64,000 nucleotides of DNA from JAFDYH01 sp049840875 (GCA_049840875.1 JASGJE010000009.1:1-64000), one strand, 5' to 3'; counted from the stretch's first letter, positions 51,865 through 61,130 are shown. Notes: generated from the sequence alone by a model not told the origin. Numbers and translations: made by a program.

Positions 51865-53889
51865 ATGTCAGCGAAAACAATTTTGATTGCAGGTTTTTGC
51901 ATTTCCTTCAGTATAGTTTTATCTGTATGCAGTTCTGCGCAACAACGAAAAGCTTTAACAGGAAAATTGTTTATTAATACACCTCACCCTCGCAATAGCG
52001 GATCGTCATTGCCGACTATATTAAACAGGCGGCGTTCACCATTCAGAACATATAATGGCACATTGAACAATCTCAATAGTTTTCAATCGATACAATGGGG
52101 CGCGGCAAATATTCCGTTATTCCGCGAATTACCATCAGTATATGGTCCATCAGATCCGAAGAATGCGATGGCCGGACAAAACCGACCTACTGCACGAAAA
52201 ATATCAAACTCTATAATTGATGAGCCGGTTACGACTTTCAATGCAAGAGGGCTAAGCGCATTCGTTTACGTGTGGGGACAATTTATCGACCACGATATGT
52301 CGCTGACCCCAACCGGTACTACCGAGTCAGTACCGATAACGTTACCGCCCGACGAAACAATTTTTACAGAAGAAATCCCTTTTACAAGAAGTGAAGTATA
52401 TCCGAATACAGGTGTTAGTAATGCGCGACAACAAACCAACCTGAATACAGCATGGATAGATGCTTCGATGGTATACGGTTCTGATTCGATACGGGCCAGA
52501 TGGCTGAGAACGATGCAGAATGGAAAAATGAAAACGTCCGCAGGTGATTATCTCCCATACAATACAACTACCGGTGAGAAGTCAGGCACATTGGATCCTG
52601 CTGCACCAGATATGGCTAACGATAATGGACATACGTTAATCACCTTTGTTGCCGGTGATATCAGAGCTTCGGAACATCCGGGAATATTAGGTTTGCAAAC
52701 GTTATTTGTACGTGAGCATAATCGTATTTGCGACCGTTTAAAATCTGAAGGACTACAGGGCGATGAAACTATTTACCAGATGGCACGAAAGGAGGTAGGA
52801 GCTTTAATTCAGGCAATTACTTACCAGGAATTTTTGCCTGCAATGGGAGTTACCTTAAGCCGTTACGGTGGCTACAGAAGTAATACACGCCCTGATATCG
52901 CCAATACATTTGCAACAGCAGGCTATCGTGTTGGTCATACAATGGTAGCAGACGATTTGCTCTTGTTCGATAACCAATGCGCAGAAGTAGCGCCGGGTGA
53001 GTTGGATCTTGTTGACGTATTCTGGAATCCGCAAACACTGGTTGATTATACTCCCGATGTTTTCTTCAAAGGTTTTGCAGCGCATACACAGTATGAAACG
53101 GATACGAAAATCAATAGTGTGCTTAGAAATTTTCTTTTTGTTAGCCCGAATGATCCGGTTCGTTTTGGTATTGACCTCGGTAGTTTGAATATTCAACGGG
53201 GAAGAGATCATGGGTTGCCGGATTACAATACGGTGCGTAAATATTATACAGGTAACAAAGTGACTTCGTTTTCACAGATCACCAGTAATACTGTGTTGGC
53301 AGACTCGTTGAAAAGTTTATATGGTTCTGTTGATAATATAGATCTCTGGATTGGCATTCTTGCTGAAGATCATTTACCGAATTCTTCGGTTGGGAAAACG
53401 ATGCATGAGATACTCAGGGCGCAATTTGAAAAACTACGTGACGGTGATTTCTATTTTTATTTGAATGATCCCTATCTGCCGGTAAAGACAAAATTGAAAA
53501 TAGTCGCTACAAAATTCTCAGATGTCCTAAAAAGAAATACTAAATTGACCAACCTGCAAGCGAATGTATTCTTTACTGAGCTGTGCCCGGGAGAAGAGCA
53601 AGCGAGAAGGGCGGATTCGTCAGGTATCTCAATACAAAGTATTACAGATCACTCATCGAAAGTATTTCCGAATCCCGTCTCATCAACATTAATGGTAGAT
53701 ATCGGACAATCGAGAGGAAACCAGGTTATAAAAATATACTCCACAGAAGGATCGCTTGTTAAAGTGATGAATGTAGCAACCGGTCAAAGTCTGTTGCAGA
53801 TTAATGTAAACAATTTAATCAACGGAGTGTATATATTGAACATAGAAAGCGGAGGAAAGATCAGTTCATTTAAGTTCGTAAAACAATAG
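51865..53889 (+). CDS. Animal-type haem peroxidase exported by T9SS
   Basis: A 674-residue surface or secreted peroxidase: signal peptide MSAKTILIAGFCISFSIVLS, peroxidase domain (about 75-580) with distal-side GQFIDHDMSLTP (His143), GYRVGHTMVADDLLLFD (candidate proximal His) and the family hallmark NIQRGRDHGLPDYN, then a T9SS type A tail (VFPNPVSSTLMVDIG, GVYILNIESGGKISSFKFV). Members oxidise halides or phenols with H2O2. Exporting such an enzyme with a Bacteroidota sorting tail is notable. ATG 51865 is chosen for the leader; the frame from 51799 opens with TTG. Confidence 0.9.
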   Translation: MSAKTILIAGFCISFSIVLSVCSSAQQRKALTGKLFINTPHPRNSGSSLPTILNRRRSPFRTYNGTLNNLNSFQSIQWGAANIPLFRELPSVYGPSDPKNAMAGQNRPTARKISNSIIDEPVTTFNARGLSAFVYVWGQFIDHDMSLTPTGTTESVPITLPPDETIFTEEIPFTRSEVYPNTGVSNARQQTNLNTAWIDASMVYGSDSIRARWLRTMQNGKMKTSAGDYLPYNTTTGEKSGTLDPAAPDMANDNGHTLITFVAGDIRASEHPGILGLQTLFVREHNRICDRLKSEGLQGDETIYQMARKEVGALIQAITYQEFLPAMGVTLSRYGGYRSNTRPDIANTFATAGYRVGHTMVADDLLLFDNQCAEVAPGELDLVDVFWNPQTLVDYTPDVFFKGFAAHTQYETDTKINSVLRNFLFVSPNDPVRFGIDLGSLNIQRGRDHGLPDYNTVRKYYTGNKVTSFSQITSNTVLADSLKSLYGSVDNIDLWIGILAEDHLPNSSVGKTMHEILRAQFEKLRDGDFYFYLNDPYLPVKTKLKIVATKFSDVLKRNTKLTNLQANVFFTELCPGEEQARRADSSGISIQSITDHSSKVFPNPVSSTLMVDIGQSRGNQVIKIYSTEGSLVKVMNVATGQSLLQINVNNLINGVYILNIESGGKISSFKFVKQ

Positions 53890-53933
53890 ATAATTATTCT
53901 GGGATTTGGTACGGGTGTTTAATAGTTGGATTT

Positions 53934-53965
53934 AACTATTTAGCGGCAATTGCCGCTAAATAGTT
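53934..53965. terminator. Perfect 32-bp palindrome, bidirectional terminator
   Basis: AACTATTTAGCGGCAA (53934-53949) is followed directly by its exact reverse complement (53950-53965). TTTTTAG follows on the plus strand. It sits between convergent genes ending at 53889 and 53994 and would stop both transcripts. Confidence 0.8.
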
Positions 53966-53993
53966 TTTAGAGATTTGTTATGCTGATAACAGG

Positions 53994-56045
53994 CTACCTG
54001 TTTCTGAAACGCCAGATAAAGAAGCCGATGAAGCCTACTATCAGAGCAATTACTGCAACATTATTACGTAACTGGTTATCATTGTCCGAAGCCTGTGTTT
54101 TCCTGGTTGTAAGCGGCATATCATTCAGGTCAACAGTAAGGCTATAGCCCATCTCATTTTCTTTAGTGTTCATTCCTGTAATAAATTCTTTTATTTCATC
54201 TGGGCTTACCGCATCTTTTTTACATTCATAGTCGTATGACAGCGTAAACTTTTTGTTGTGATATGCAAAATCGCAGGTAAGAATAAACGCATCAGTATTT
54301 ACTTTTTTGAAACTTTGACTGCCTTCCCAGTCTTCAGGCACATTGATTTCTACGGTTTCTTTATAATGAGCCGGGAACGTTAAAGCAAAAGGCATCAGCC
54401 TGTTTTGTTGATCTTTGGGTTTCTTCAAGATTCCGTTAATAACAAATGATCCGAATGATGCTGTCTTTTGATGGTTTTCGATTTCCCAGATGTTATTGAT
54501 ACTATAATATTCTTTTGTGATAAAAACGCCTGTCGAGTCATTATCACTGTATGTGATGCTGTCAGCGATGATATGTTCATAATAGGCAGCATAATAATCC
54601 TGGTAATCTTTCAGCATTTCCTTGTTGCTGGTGCTTTTGAAAGAACTCCTGGTGTCATCGGCATAGCTCCCCGTTTGTGTAGTCGTTACCGTTAGTCTCG
54701 TTTTGCCAGCCATGTTCAGAATATCAAAGACTTCGCTTACCTTAACCAATCCTGGTTCTTTGGAATTAATTTTTGTCAACTCTGTTGTGCCGGGAGAAAC
54801 GACGAGTCCATATTGGTAATCGGGATAGGAAATATTTTTCAAGCCACCTCTTTGGAATGAAATGGTGGGATCAAACCAGTAATAAGAATTATTGTAGCTG
54901 AGCCGTACGGTAGTATGATCAAATACTGTTGCCGATGGTGACATCTCCGTAATCGAGTTTTTTGCTTCTGCATTAATTAATACCGGATCGGCATTGAACC
55001 CTAATTGCCGAAGCATGGTGCATAGTAAATAACTTTTGTCTTTGCAATCGCCAAAGCGCTGGGAACATATTTTATCAGGATTGCCGGGTTTATGCGAGCC
55101 GACTCCCATTTCGATACCCATATAACGGATATCATCCTGCACAAAACGCAATGCGGAAAGTATCTGCTGTTCCGGATCAGCATTCGTTGATTTTATTTCT
55201 GTAATTTTCTTTTGAAGATCGGTCGATTGAGGTTGCACTACAGGAAATAATCTCATGGCCCATGCATTTACTTCTTTCCAACTTGCATAGTCACTTACCT
55301 GTACGGTTGAATACGGATCATACGATGCAGGAGTGCCATCTTCTTGCTGCATTGATTTTATATCCTGTAATGCCCATGTATAAACGTTGTTGCCTTTACC
55401 TGTTTCAATAACTGGCTTGATGGTGCTGTTATTATTTTTCAGGAGGATCGTTTTTGAAGAAGGTGCAATTAGTTTATAATTTAGATTATAGATCGGTATA
55501 CCATAGTTGAGCGAAAGGGTGGTTGAAAAATGGCCTTCAAAAATCGGGTTGGCGCCTTTTATCGTATAGCTATACTCTATGATGTCATCTTTACGAACAT
55601 CTTCGAGAAAGAGTATAGCGGAGAGTGATCCATCGTACAAAAAACGGTGAAGATCTTTTTCCTGTTGTATAGTCTTAATTTTTGAAAGGGAAAGCTGGTT
55701 GATGATTTTATCACCACGACGGATGTTGATCGTATGGAAAATCAGCTCTTCATACGAAGGGTCATAATTTACTGACACTTCGGAGCTGTTTTGTATACCG
55801 GCTTCGGTTAAAATCCTGATCGCTTTTCTGCAATACACAGAATGTTCATTAATGTTAAATTGTTTGTCGTACAAAAGATCGACATAGCCGTCCTGTGCTT
55901 CATCATCAAGATTTGTTTTATTGTAATCAATCTTGGTAATTGTGACCCAGGCTGCTTCTTTACCTGCTACAGGTTTTTTACAATCTCCATGAGTAGCAAG
56001 CAGCAAAAGAATAAAAAGAATCAGATATGATGGCTGAAGTTTCAT
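53994..56045 (-). CDS. DUF3857/transglutaminase-like secreted membrane protein
   Basis: A 683-residue protein: signal peptide (MKLQPSYLILFILLLLATHG), DUF3857 (about 25-210; TEAGIQNSSEVSVNYDPSYE), a transglutaminase-like core (about 260-380) with catalytic Cys in QRFGDCKDKSYLL and His in FDHTTVRL, a beta C-terminal part, and a final membrane helix (NVAVIALIVGFIGFFIW) with a basic tail. The core resembles cysteine proteases that cleave or crosslink peptides. Start 56045 because the leader begins there. It ends at the palindromic terminator. Confidence 0.85.
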   Translation of the reverse strand: MKLQPSYLILFILLLLATHGDCKKPVAGKEAAWVTITKIDYNKTNLDDEAQDGYVDLLYDKQFNINEHSVYCRKAIRILTEAGIQNSSEVSVNYDPSYEELIFHTINIRRGDKIINQLSLSKIKTIQQEKDLHRFLYDGSLSAILFLEDVRKDDIIEYSYTIKGANPIFEGHFSTTLSLNYGIPIYNLNYKLIAPSSKTILLKNNNSTIKPVIETGKGNNVYTWALQDIKSMQQEDGTPASYDPYSTVQVSDYASWKEVNAWAMRLFPVVQPQSTDLQKKITEIKSTNADPEQQILSALRFVQDDIRYMGIEMGVGSHKPGNPDKICSQRFGDCKDKSYLLCTMLRQLGFNADPVLINAEAKNSITEMSPSATVFDHTTVRLSYNNSYYWFDPTISFQRGGLKNISYPDYQYGLVVSPGTTELTKINSKEPGLVKVSEVFDILNMAGKTRLTVTTTQTGSYADDTRSSFKSTSNKEMLKDYQDYYAAYYEHIIADSITYSDNDSTGVFITKEYYSINNIWEIENHQKTASFGSFVINGILKKPKDQQNRLMPFALTFPAHYKETVEINVPEDWEGSQSFKKVNTDAFILTCDFAYHNKKFTLSYDYECKKDAVSPDEIKEFITGMNTKENEMGYSLTVDLNDMPLTTRKTQASDNDNQLRNNVAVIALIVGFIGFFIWRFRNR

Positions 56046-56147
56046 GACCAAAAAATAGAAATTTTTTCCGAACATCGGCAACAATCACGTGAATTAATCA
56101 GGCTTTTTTGGCAGTTATTAATTAAAAATGATCTGATTCCGAAACTT

Positions 56148-56155
56148 TAATTTTG
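56148..56155 (+). promoter_or_regulatory. -7 promoter element of the HTH-TM protein gene
   Basis: TAATTTTG matches TAnnTTTG and is 39 bp before the ATG at 56195. No good -33 element. Confidence 0.45.
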
Positions 56156-56194
56156 TTTTTCATTTCGAATGGTTACCGTTATTTGAGAAATCAC

Positions 56195-57445
56195 ATGCAA
56201 ACTGAACTTGAACAATTACTTAAGATCATAGAAAATAAACTCGACTGGGGTAATTCTTCATCCTGGCAAAGCAAGGACTTTGAGAAACTCAATCAACTGA
56301 TATTCGAATCGACTAGCGTATCGCTGAGTGCGAGCACATTGAGACGACTGTGGGGGAGAGTAGAATATAAACATTTACCAAGCGCGGTAACTCTTGATAC
56401 GATCGCAATGTTTGCCGGCTATGAAAACTGGCGCCATTTTCAAAAGCAGAGTGCAGCTCCACGGGAAGCTGTTAATTTAAACGACATTTCGGTTAGTAAA
56501 ATTGAAAAACAGCAAAAAAGATTTCTTTGGGCTACACCTTTCCTGTTTGCGATTATTGTAATCGTTTTCATATTTGCAAGAACGGAACATGGCCCGATTA
56601 ACCCGTCAAACTATAGTTTCAGCAGCCGACCGGTAACAAGGCAGATCCCCAATTCAGTAATTTTTACCTATGATGCGGTTGCTGCTCCGGGCGACTCCGT
56701 GTACATCCAGCAATCATGGGATCCATCAACAAAGGCTTTAGTTGATAAAAATATGCATCAGCATACTTCTATTTATTATGAGCCCGGCTTTTATCATGCT
56801 AAACTGATCGTAGGTAATGAAGTGATAAAGGAACATTCATTAATGATACCGAGTGACGGATGGCTTGGGCTTATCGGGCAAAGGATGGTGCCTGTGTACC
56901 TGCAACGGGATGACTATCTGTATAAGGATAGTTTGTCTCTTCCTGTTTCCGTCATTCAGCAACATAATGTATCAATGGAGCCGATGCCACCGGTTGTTAA
57001 GTACTATAATGTTGGAAATTTTGAACCGGTTCCGGTTTCAGATTTTTCATTTAGCGCCGATATCAAAAATGAATATAAGCACGGTGCAGGCGCATGCCAG
57101 TTTGCGACAATATTATTGATCACAGATAGCGCTCCGATAATGTTTTCGTTGTCAGACAAAGGCTGTGTTTCGGATTTGAATCTTCGGGTGATTGATGACG
57201 TTATATCCGGCAAGAAAAATGACCTGTCAGGTTTTGGCGTTGATTTCACTGATTGGGTATCGGTCAACTGCAAAAACGTTGCAGGCAAGATTCAGTTCTT
57301 TGTAAATAATAAAATGACATTTGAACATCCACTGCCTTCAAGCGATACAAAGATTGTTGGATTTCTATTCGTGTTTGAAGGTACAGGCGCGATAAAGAAT
57401 TTGAATCTTTCAAATGAAAAATCTGTTGTGTTTCATTCTTTTTAA
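56195..57445 (+). CDS. HTH-like domain, membrane helix and extracytoplasmic beta domains
   Basis: A 416-residue protein: a cytosolic N-terminal part (about 1-100) with SLSASTLRRLWGRVEYKH and LDTIAMFAGYENWRHF, resembling the helical DNA-binding or MerR/RHH-type unit often seen in Bacteroidota, then one membrane helix (LWATPFLFAIIVIVFIF, about 108-127). The outside part has a PKD-like beta domain (SVIFTYDAVAAPGDSVYIQ) and a lectin/LamG-like segment (GKIQFFVNNKMTFEH, GFLFVFEGTGAIKNLNL). It would be a one-component membrane sensor-regulator. Start 56195 fits the promoter and the helical start MQTELEQLLKII. Domain calls are by eye. Confidence 0.6.
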   Translation: MQTELEQLLKIIENKLDWGNSSSWQSKDFEKLNQLIFESTSVSLSASTLRRLWGRVEYKHLPSAVTLDTIAMFAGYENWRHFQKQSAAPREAVNLNDISVSKIEKQQKRFLWATPFLFAIIVIVFIFARTEHGPINPSNYSFSSRPVTRQIPNSVIFTYDAVAAPGDSVYIQQSWDPSTKALVDKNMHQHTSIYYEPGFYHAKLIVGNEVIKEHSLMIPSDGWLGLIGQRMVPVYLQRDDYLYKDSLSLPVSVIQQHNVSMEPMPPVVKYYNVGNFEPVPVSDFSFSADIKNEYKHGAGACQFATILLITDSAPIMFSLSDKGCVSDLNLRVIDDVISGKKNDLSGFGVDFTDWVSVNCKNVAGKIQFFVNNKMTFEHPLPSSDTKIVGFLFVFEGTGAIKNLNLSNEKSVVFHSF

Positions 57446-57464
57446 ATAATTTTTTACTCTTTAT

Positions 57465-58322
57465 TTATTTTGACTTAAAGGTTGCGGAAAGAAATGGCTC
57501 AAGCATTGATAGTATCCAATCAGGGTGCAACATCACACTTATGTGCGAACTGCCAGGAAAAATTGCGAGCTGTGTCGGAGGAGCTGGACTGAAATCGATC
57601 ATGTACTTCCCGCGCAACAGGCGAAATATTTCAACGCTATGTTCCGGCAACACACCATCTCCGTCAGCAGCTATTATCAATGCCGGCGATTGAATGCTTT
57701 TGATTTTCTCTGCTGTAAAATCATACGGTGTTGTTATCAAAACTTTCAATTTGTTTACCATCGCCGCCCAATGTTTTGGATTTGGTGCAAGGCTATCGTA
57801 TTCTTTTTTTATCGGTGTGCCTTCGAAGAATGCCGGCTGTATCATTGGAAATACTGCTCTTGTTTGCGGCGTCCAGCCTTCAAACTTGTAAGCAGTTGAA
57901 ATAAGAATAAGTTTACGGCATACTTCGGGATGCCTTATTACAGTTTGTAAAGCCACACTACCACCGAGGCTGTAGCCAAGTATGTCGGCATTTTCAATCT
58001 TCAGGTATTTCAGTAGCGCCGCTATATCATCCGCCATTGACTCAAATGAAAATGGTCTGTCAATGTCTGCTGTGCGGCCATGTCCTTGCAGCTCTACGGC
58101 TATTACTTTTCTTGTTTTAGCCAATTGTGGAATAATACCGGCGAAAGCAGTATTGATTGTCATGAATGAGCCATGCAATAAAACTATCGGTTGTCCATCA
58201 CCGTGAATTTCGTAATAAAGCTTTAATCCGTTTACAGGGGCGTAGCCAGTGCTGACTTTCACCTGGCCAAATGAAGCGATTGTGAGAATACAAAGGCTGG
58301 CAGCAATTAATAGTGGTTTCAT
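57465..58322 (-). CDS. Secreted alpha/beta hydrolase
   Basis: A 285-residue alpha/beta hydrolase with a signal peptide (MKPLLIAASLCILTIASFG). Oxyanion region IVLLHGSFMTIN, nucleophile GYSLGG (Ser118), acid in IIAADGDGVLPEHS and catalytic His in PGSSHISVM. Typical of esterases, lactonases or C-C hydrolases. The start at 58322 is preferred for the leader. It starts 32 bp after the SRPBCC gene, so it is the third gene of the ArsR operon. Confidence 0.88.
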   Translation of the reverse strand: MKPLLIAASLCILTIASFGQVKVSTGYAPVNGLKLYYEIHGDGQPIVLLHGSFMTINTAFAGIIPQLAKTRKVIAVELQGHGRTADIDRPFSFESMADDIAALLKYLKIENADILGYSLGGSVALQTVIRHPEVCRKLILISTAYKFEGWTPQTRAVFPMIQPAFFEGTPIKKEYDSLAPNPKHWAAMVNKLKVLITTPYDFTAEKIKSIQSPALIIAADGDGVLPEHSVEIFRLLRGKYMIDFSPAPPTQLAIFPGSSHISVMLHPDWILSMLEPFLSATFKSK

Positions 58323-58354
58323 GCAATGGAAGTTTAATGATGTGATGTGTATAT

Positions 58355-58846
58355 TCAATTCATTGATTCGAGAACCTCGTCAAGCCGCTCGTGAGAGTCA
58401 TTTACGCCTCTTTCCATGCCAGACATCAGCATACCATCCCGATCCATGACGGATTGAAAGACGGATTGTACTGTAACTCTTGTCCTGTTGCCTGGAAGCG
58501 CTTCGAATCTCGCCGTATCCATTGCAACATGTCCCTTCTCAGGCAGGCCTTCAAATTCGAAGGTTTGAATTATTCTTTCAGGGGCTGAGACCTCATGCAC
58601 TACGCCGCGAAAAGCATATTCATTCCCGTTAGCATCGATGTGAATGTAACGGTATGAACCTCCGCTTTTCGGTTCGAATTTCAACACTTTCATTTTGAGA
58701 TCTTTTGGCCCCAACCATTTTACGATTAGCTTTTCATCAGTAAAAGCTTTAAATACCAATTCTCTCGGCGCTTCAAATTCTCTTGTGATAATGATTTCCT
58801 GTTTGCCGGCTTCGGCAGTAATTTTTGTTTGATTTTTTGTTGGCAT
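58355..58846 (-). CDS. SRPBCC/AHSA1-type protein
   Basis: A 163-residue START/Bet v1-fold protein (AHSA1 family): IIITREFEAPRELVFKAFTD, KSGGSYRYIHIDANGNEY, and RVTVQSVFQSVMDRDGMLMS near the end. Partner of an ArsR-type repressor, the usual gene pair in which AHSA1 proteins bind hydrophobic ligands. It starts 12 bp after the ArsR gene. Cytosolic. Confidence 0.9.
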   Translation of the reverse strand: MPTKNQTKITAEAGKQEIIITREFEAPRELVFKAFTDEKLIVKWLGPKDLKMKVLKFEPKSGGSYRYIHIDANGNEYAFRGVVHEVSAPERIIQTFEFEGLPEKGHVAMDTARFEALPGNRTRVTVQSVFQSVMDRDGMLMSGMERGVNDSHERLDEVLESMN

Positions 58847-58858
58847 GATCGTATGTAT

Positions 58859-59206
58859 TTAAGATGATCGTTTCTTTTTCGTTTGTTTTGGGGCTGTCTT
58901 TTTTAATCCTTCCAGAACATCGTCCAACGCATCGAAACGTTCGTCCCAGAGTTTGCGGTAACGTTCTATCCAATTGGATACTTCATTAAGTTGCCCAAGT
59001 TTTGCTTCGCAAAAACGTTCACGTCCTTGCTTTTTAATAATAATCAAACCGCATTCGGTCAGCACTTTAATATGCTGTGAAATAGCGGGCCTGCTGACAT
59101 CAAAGTTGTCTGCAATGGCATTCAGGTTCAGCGATTGATAAGCAACGAGATTTATAATCTCCCTCCTGGTAGGGTCGGCAATAGCCTGGAAAACGTCTCT
59201 TCTCAT
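58859..59206 (-). CDS. ArsR/SdpR-type transcriptional repressor
   Basis: A 115-residue winged helix-turn-helix repressor: MRRDVFQAIADPTRREIINL at the start and recognition helix VSRPAISQHIKVL (about 41-54). No metal-binding Cys pattern; this is the metal-free SdpR-like branch usually paired with SRPBCC genes. The twin palindromes upstream indicate autorepression of an operon including the SRPBCC and hydrolase genes. Confidence 0.93.
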   Translation of the reverse strand: MRRDVFQAIADPTRREIINLVAYQSLNLNAIADNFDVSRPAISQHIKVLTECGLIIIKKQGRERFCEAKLGQLNEVSNWIERYRKLWDERFDALDDVLEGLKKTAPKQTKKKRSS

Positions 59207-59222
59207 TTATACAGATTAAATA

Positions 59223-59240
59223 TGTAAGTAATCGCTTACA
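59223..59240. promoter_or_regulatory. ArsR operator, proximal copy
   Basis: TGTAAGTAATCGCTTACA is an inverted repeat (TGTAAG/CTTACA with 6-bp centre). It lies 17 bp upstream of the ArsR start and shares its arms with the distal copy. Confidence 0.75.
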
Positions 59241-59246
59241 AATATA
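59239..59246 (-). promoter_or_regulatory. -7 promoter element of the ArsR operon, between operators
   Basis: Minus-strand TATATTTG matches TAnnTTTG; it overlaps the proximal operator by 2 bp and lies 33 bp before the ArsR ATG. Repressor bound to either site would cover it or the start site. Confidence 0.65.
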
Positions 59247-59250
59247 TAAA

Positions 59251-59268
59251 TGTAAGTGATTGCTTACG
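59251..59268. promoter_or_regulatory. ArsR operator, distal copy
   Basis: TGTAAGTGATTGCTTACG carries the same GTAAG/CTTAC arms with a 6-bp centre. Its centre is 28 bp (almost three helical turns) from that of the proximal copy. Confidence 0.75.
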
Positions 59269-59327
59269 CATTTTTGGTAAAAAATATTTTGAAAAATATT
59301 TTCAGATGAAAGTGACTGCCTTTAGAT

Positions 59328-61130
59328 TTATTTCAATAGCGCAAACCAGGGCGCCTGCACAAAGGATTCAGGAAATTTGAAGCGGATATTTCCGGATAAG
59401 GTCACTTTTATGTTGTCTACATTTTCCAATGTTCTCGGAAACCAGTTGAAACGACATTCGATAGTACCGAAGATCAGGTTTTCATTTCTCATTCTAAATC
59501 CGCCCCCAACCGAAGAAAACAATGTTCCGTTTATTAAAGACTCTTTTTGTTTTGAAAGCACGGATAATTTACCATATGTAAAGAGCCCGATTTTAAATCC
59601 CAATAATTTCCAACGGGTAAAAATATCTGTTTCCATTCCCACCGTCATACGCTGTGTGCCATAAGCGCTGTCGGTGTTAAAATGATCCAGACCATACTCG
59701 TTATTCAGGTAGAGTTTATCATAAGCACGTAAGTTAGCGATACCGGCATAACTAACGTTTGCGTATTGGCGTAGCCTGAATTTGGTAAATGAGAAAAGAT
59801 GACTGAACCAGGATAAATTAAACAACAAGCTATTATCCTGCAGCCTACCGTGATAGTAGTTGCTGCCTACTGCTACCGTGTAATTGTAAAAATTTTCGTT
59901 TCCATCTACCAGCCAGTGATCGTATTGCCAGCCGAGATATAAACGCTTCAAACTATCAATCTGAGAGTAACCAGCGATTATTTTTCGTGAAAAACCGATT
60001 GGAATATCTTCAGTAATACCAAATCCATAGATATAGTTGGTTCTGTAGAAATTTAATTTGTACCAACTGTATTCTCCGAGCACGAATCGCTTATTGGTGT
60101 ATAGATAATTATAAAATGGTGAATAAGGCGTACGGACAAAATTCTGGTCATAGTATCTCACAGCAACAAAGCTGCGGCGCCGTGAGTCAATCTTCCTGTT
60201 TTTATAATCAGCGGCATCTGGTGTTCCGAAGTTGTACCCGACCCAGAAATCCTGCAGAAAGTATTTATAATCCAAAAAAAGACTATCAGGTCTTCGATAC
60301 CTATTTGCTGATTCATTCCAGCTAAGGTTTAAACCGCCGGCCATTTTAGCGCTTGGCGTATATAAAGGCCGCTCCAGTTTTATATAAGCTGATGTTTCAT
60401 TTTCGTTACCCAATGAAACACCTTTATTAATGGTAGTATAAGCGGCATCAAGATTTATAAATGTTCCCCACATATTGTATTTGCGAAACAAAATATCGGA
60501 TCCGAATTTTGGTCTTCTGTTTTTATCAAACAATAAAGTGTAGTCGAGACGTTGTGCTCTTCCGAAAAGGTTGGCGTCATACAAAGTGATAGATTGATCA
60601 CTGAGACCGGAAGCATCTACCTTGCCGCCGATACTAAATACATCACGGACTATAATATAGACATCGACTGAATCAGGGCTATCCGGTACAGGAACTACTT
60701 TGATACGGCTGTCTTTTATAAAATCGAGTTCTCGGAAAAGCCGTTCGTTGTCAGCCAGCCTGTAGGGATCTACCGTTTCTCCGGGTTGTACGAAAAGGAA
60801 TTGTTTAACGATAAACGGTTTTGTTCCTGTCTGAAGATTATTAGCAATTCGTGATATTGCACCAATGATTTGCGTTGACGTATCAAGAACGTTTCTGCCG
60901 AATGGTAGTTTTTGTACAATAGTTCTTCTCACTATTTTACCTGCATATTCCTGATAAGACTGTTCACTCTTTTGAAAAAAGACGGAATCGTTTTGCCGGT
61001 TTTGAACCACAATAAAACTATGATAAACATCTTTTGCCAACTCTTTTATAGAATGTCTTTTCTTCGTTGAATCCTGTGCAGTGGTGAGCAATGCGCATAG
61101 TAATGCAGATAGCAACAGAATAGGTTGCAT
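59328..61130 (-). CDS. BamA/TamA-like outer-membrane protein
   Basis: A 600-residue outer-membrane protein: signal peptide (MQPILLLSALLCALLTTAQ), one visible POTRA-like unit (about 100-170; FLFVQPGETVDPYRLADNER, VPVPDSPDSVDVYIIV) and a C-terminal 12-16-strand barrel (about 190-600) ending FPESFVQAPWFALLK. Shorter than BamA, with fewer POTRA units. It resembles the TamA/Omp85 side branch, so it may insert or secrete a partner not encoded here. Start 61130 because the leader begins there; 61163 also in frame. Confidence 0.8.
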   Translation of the reverse strand: MQPILLLSALLCALLTTAQDSTKKRHSIKELAKDVYHSFIVVQNRQNDSVFFQKSEQSYQEYAGKIVRRTIVQKLPFGRNVLDTSTQIIGAISRIANNLQTGTKPFIVKQFLFVQPGETVDPYRLADNERLFRELDFIKDSRIKVVPVPDSPDSVDVYIIVRDVFSIGGKVDASGLSDQSITLYDANLFGRAQRLDYTLLFDKNRRPKFGSDILFRKYNMWGTFINLDAAYTTINKGVSLGNENETSAYIKLERPLYTPSAKMAGGLNLSWNESANRYRRPDSLFLDYKYFLQDFWVGYNFGTPDAADYKNRKIDSRRRSFVAVRYYDQNFVRTPYSPFYNYLYTNKRFVLGEYSWYKLNFYRTNYIYGFGITEDIPIGFSRKIIAGYSQIDSLKRLYLGWQYDHWLVDGNENFYNYTVAVGSNYYHGRLQDNSLLFNLSWFSHLFSFTKFRLRQYANVSYAGIANLRAYDKLYLNNEYGLDHFNTDSAYGTQRMTVGMETDIFTRWKLLGFKIGLFTYGKLSVLSKQKESLINGTLFSSVGGGFRMRNENLIFGTIECRFNWFPRTLENVDNIKVTLSGNIRFKFPESFVQAPWFALLK

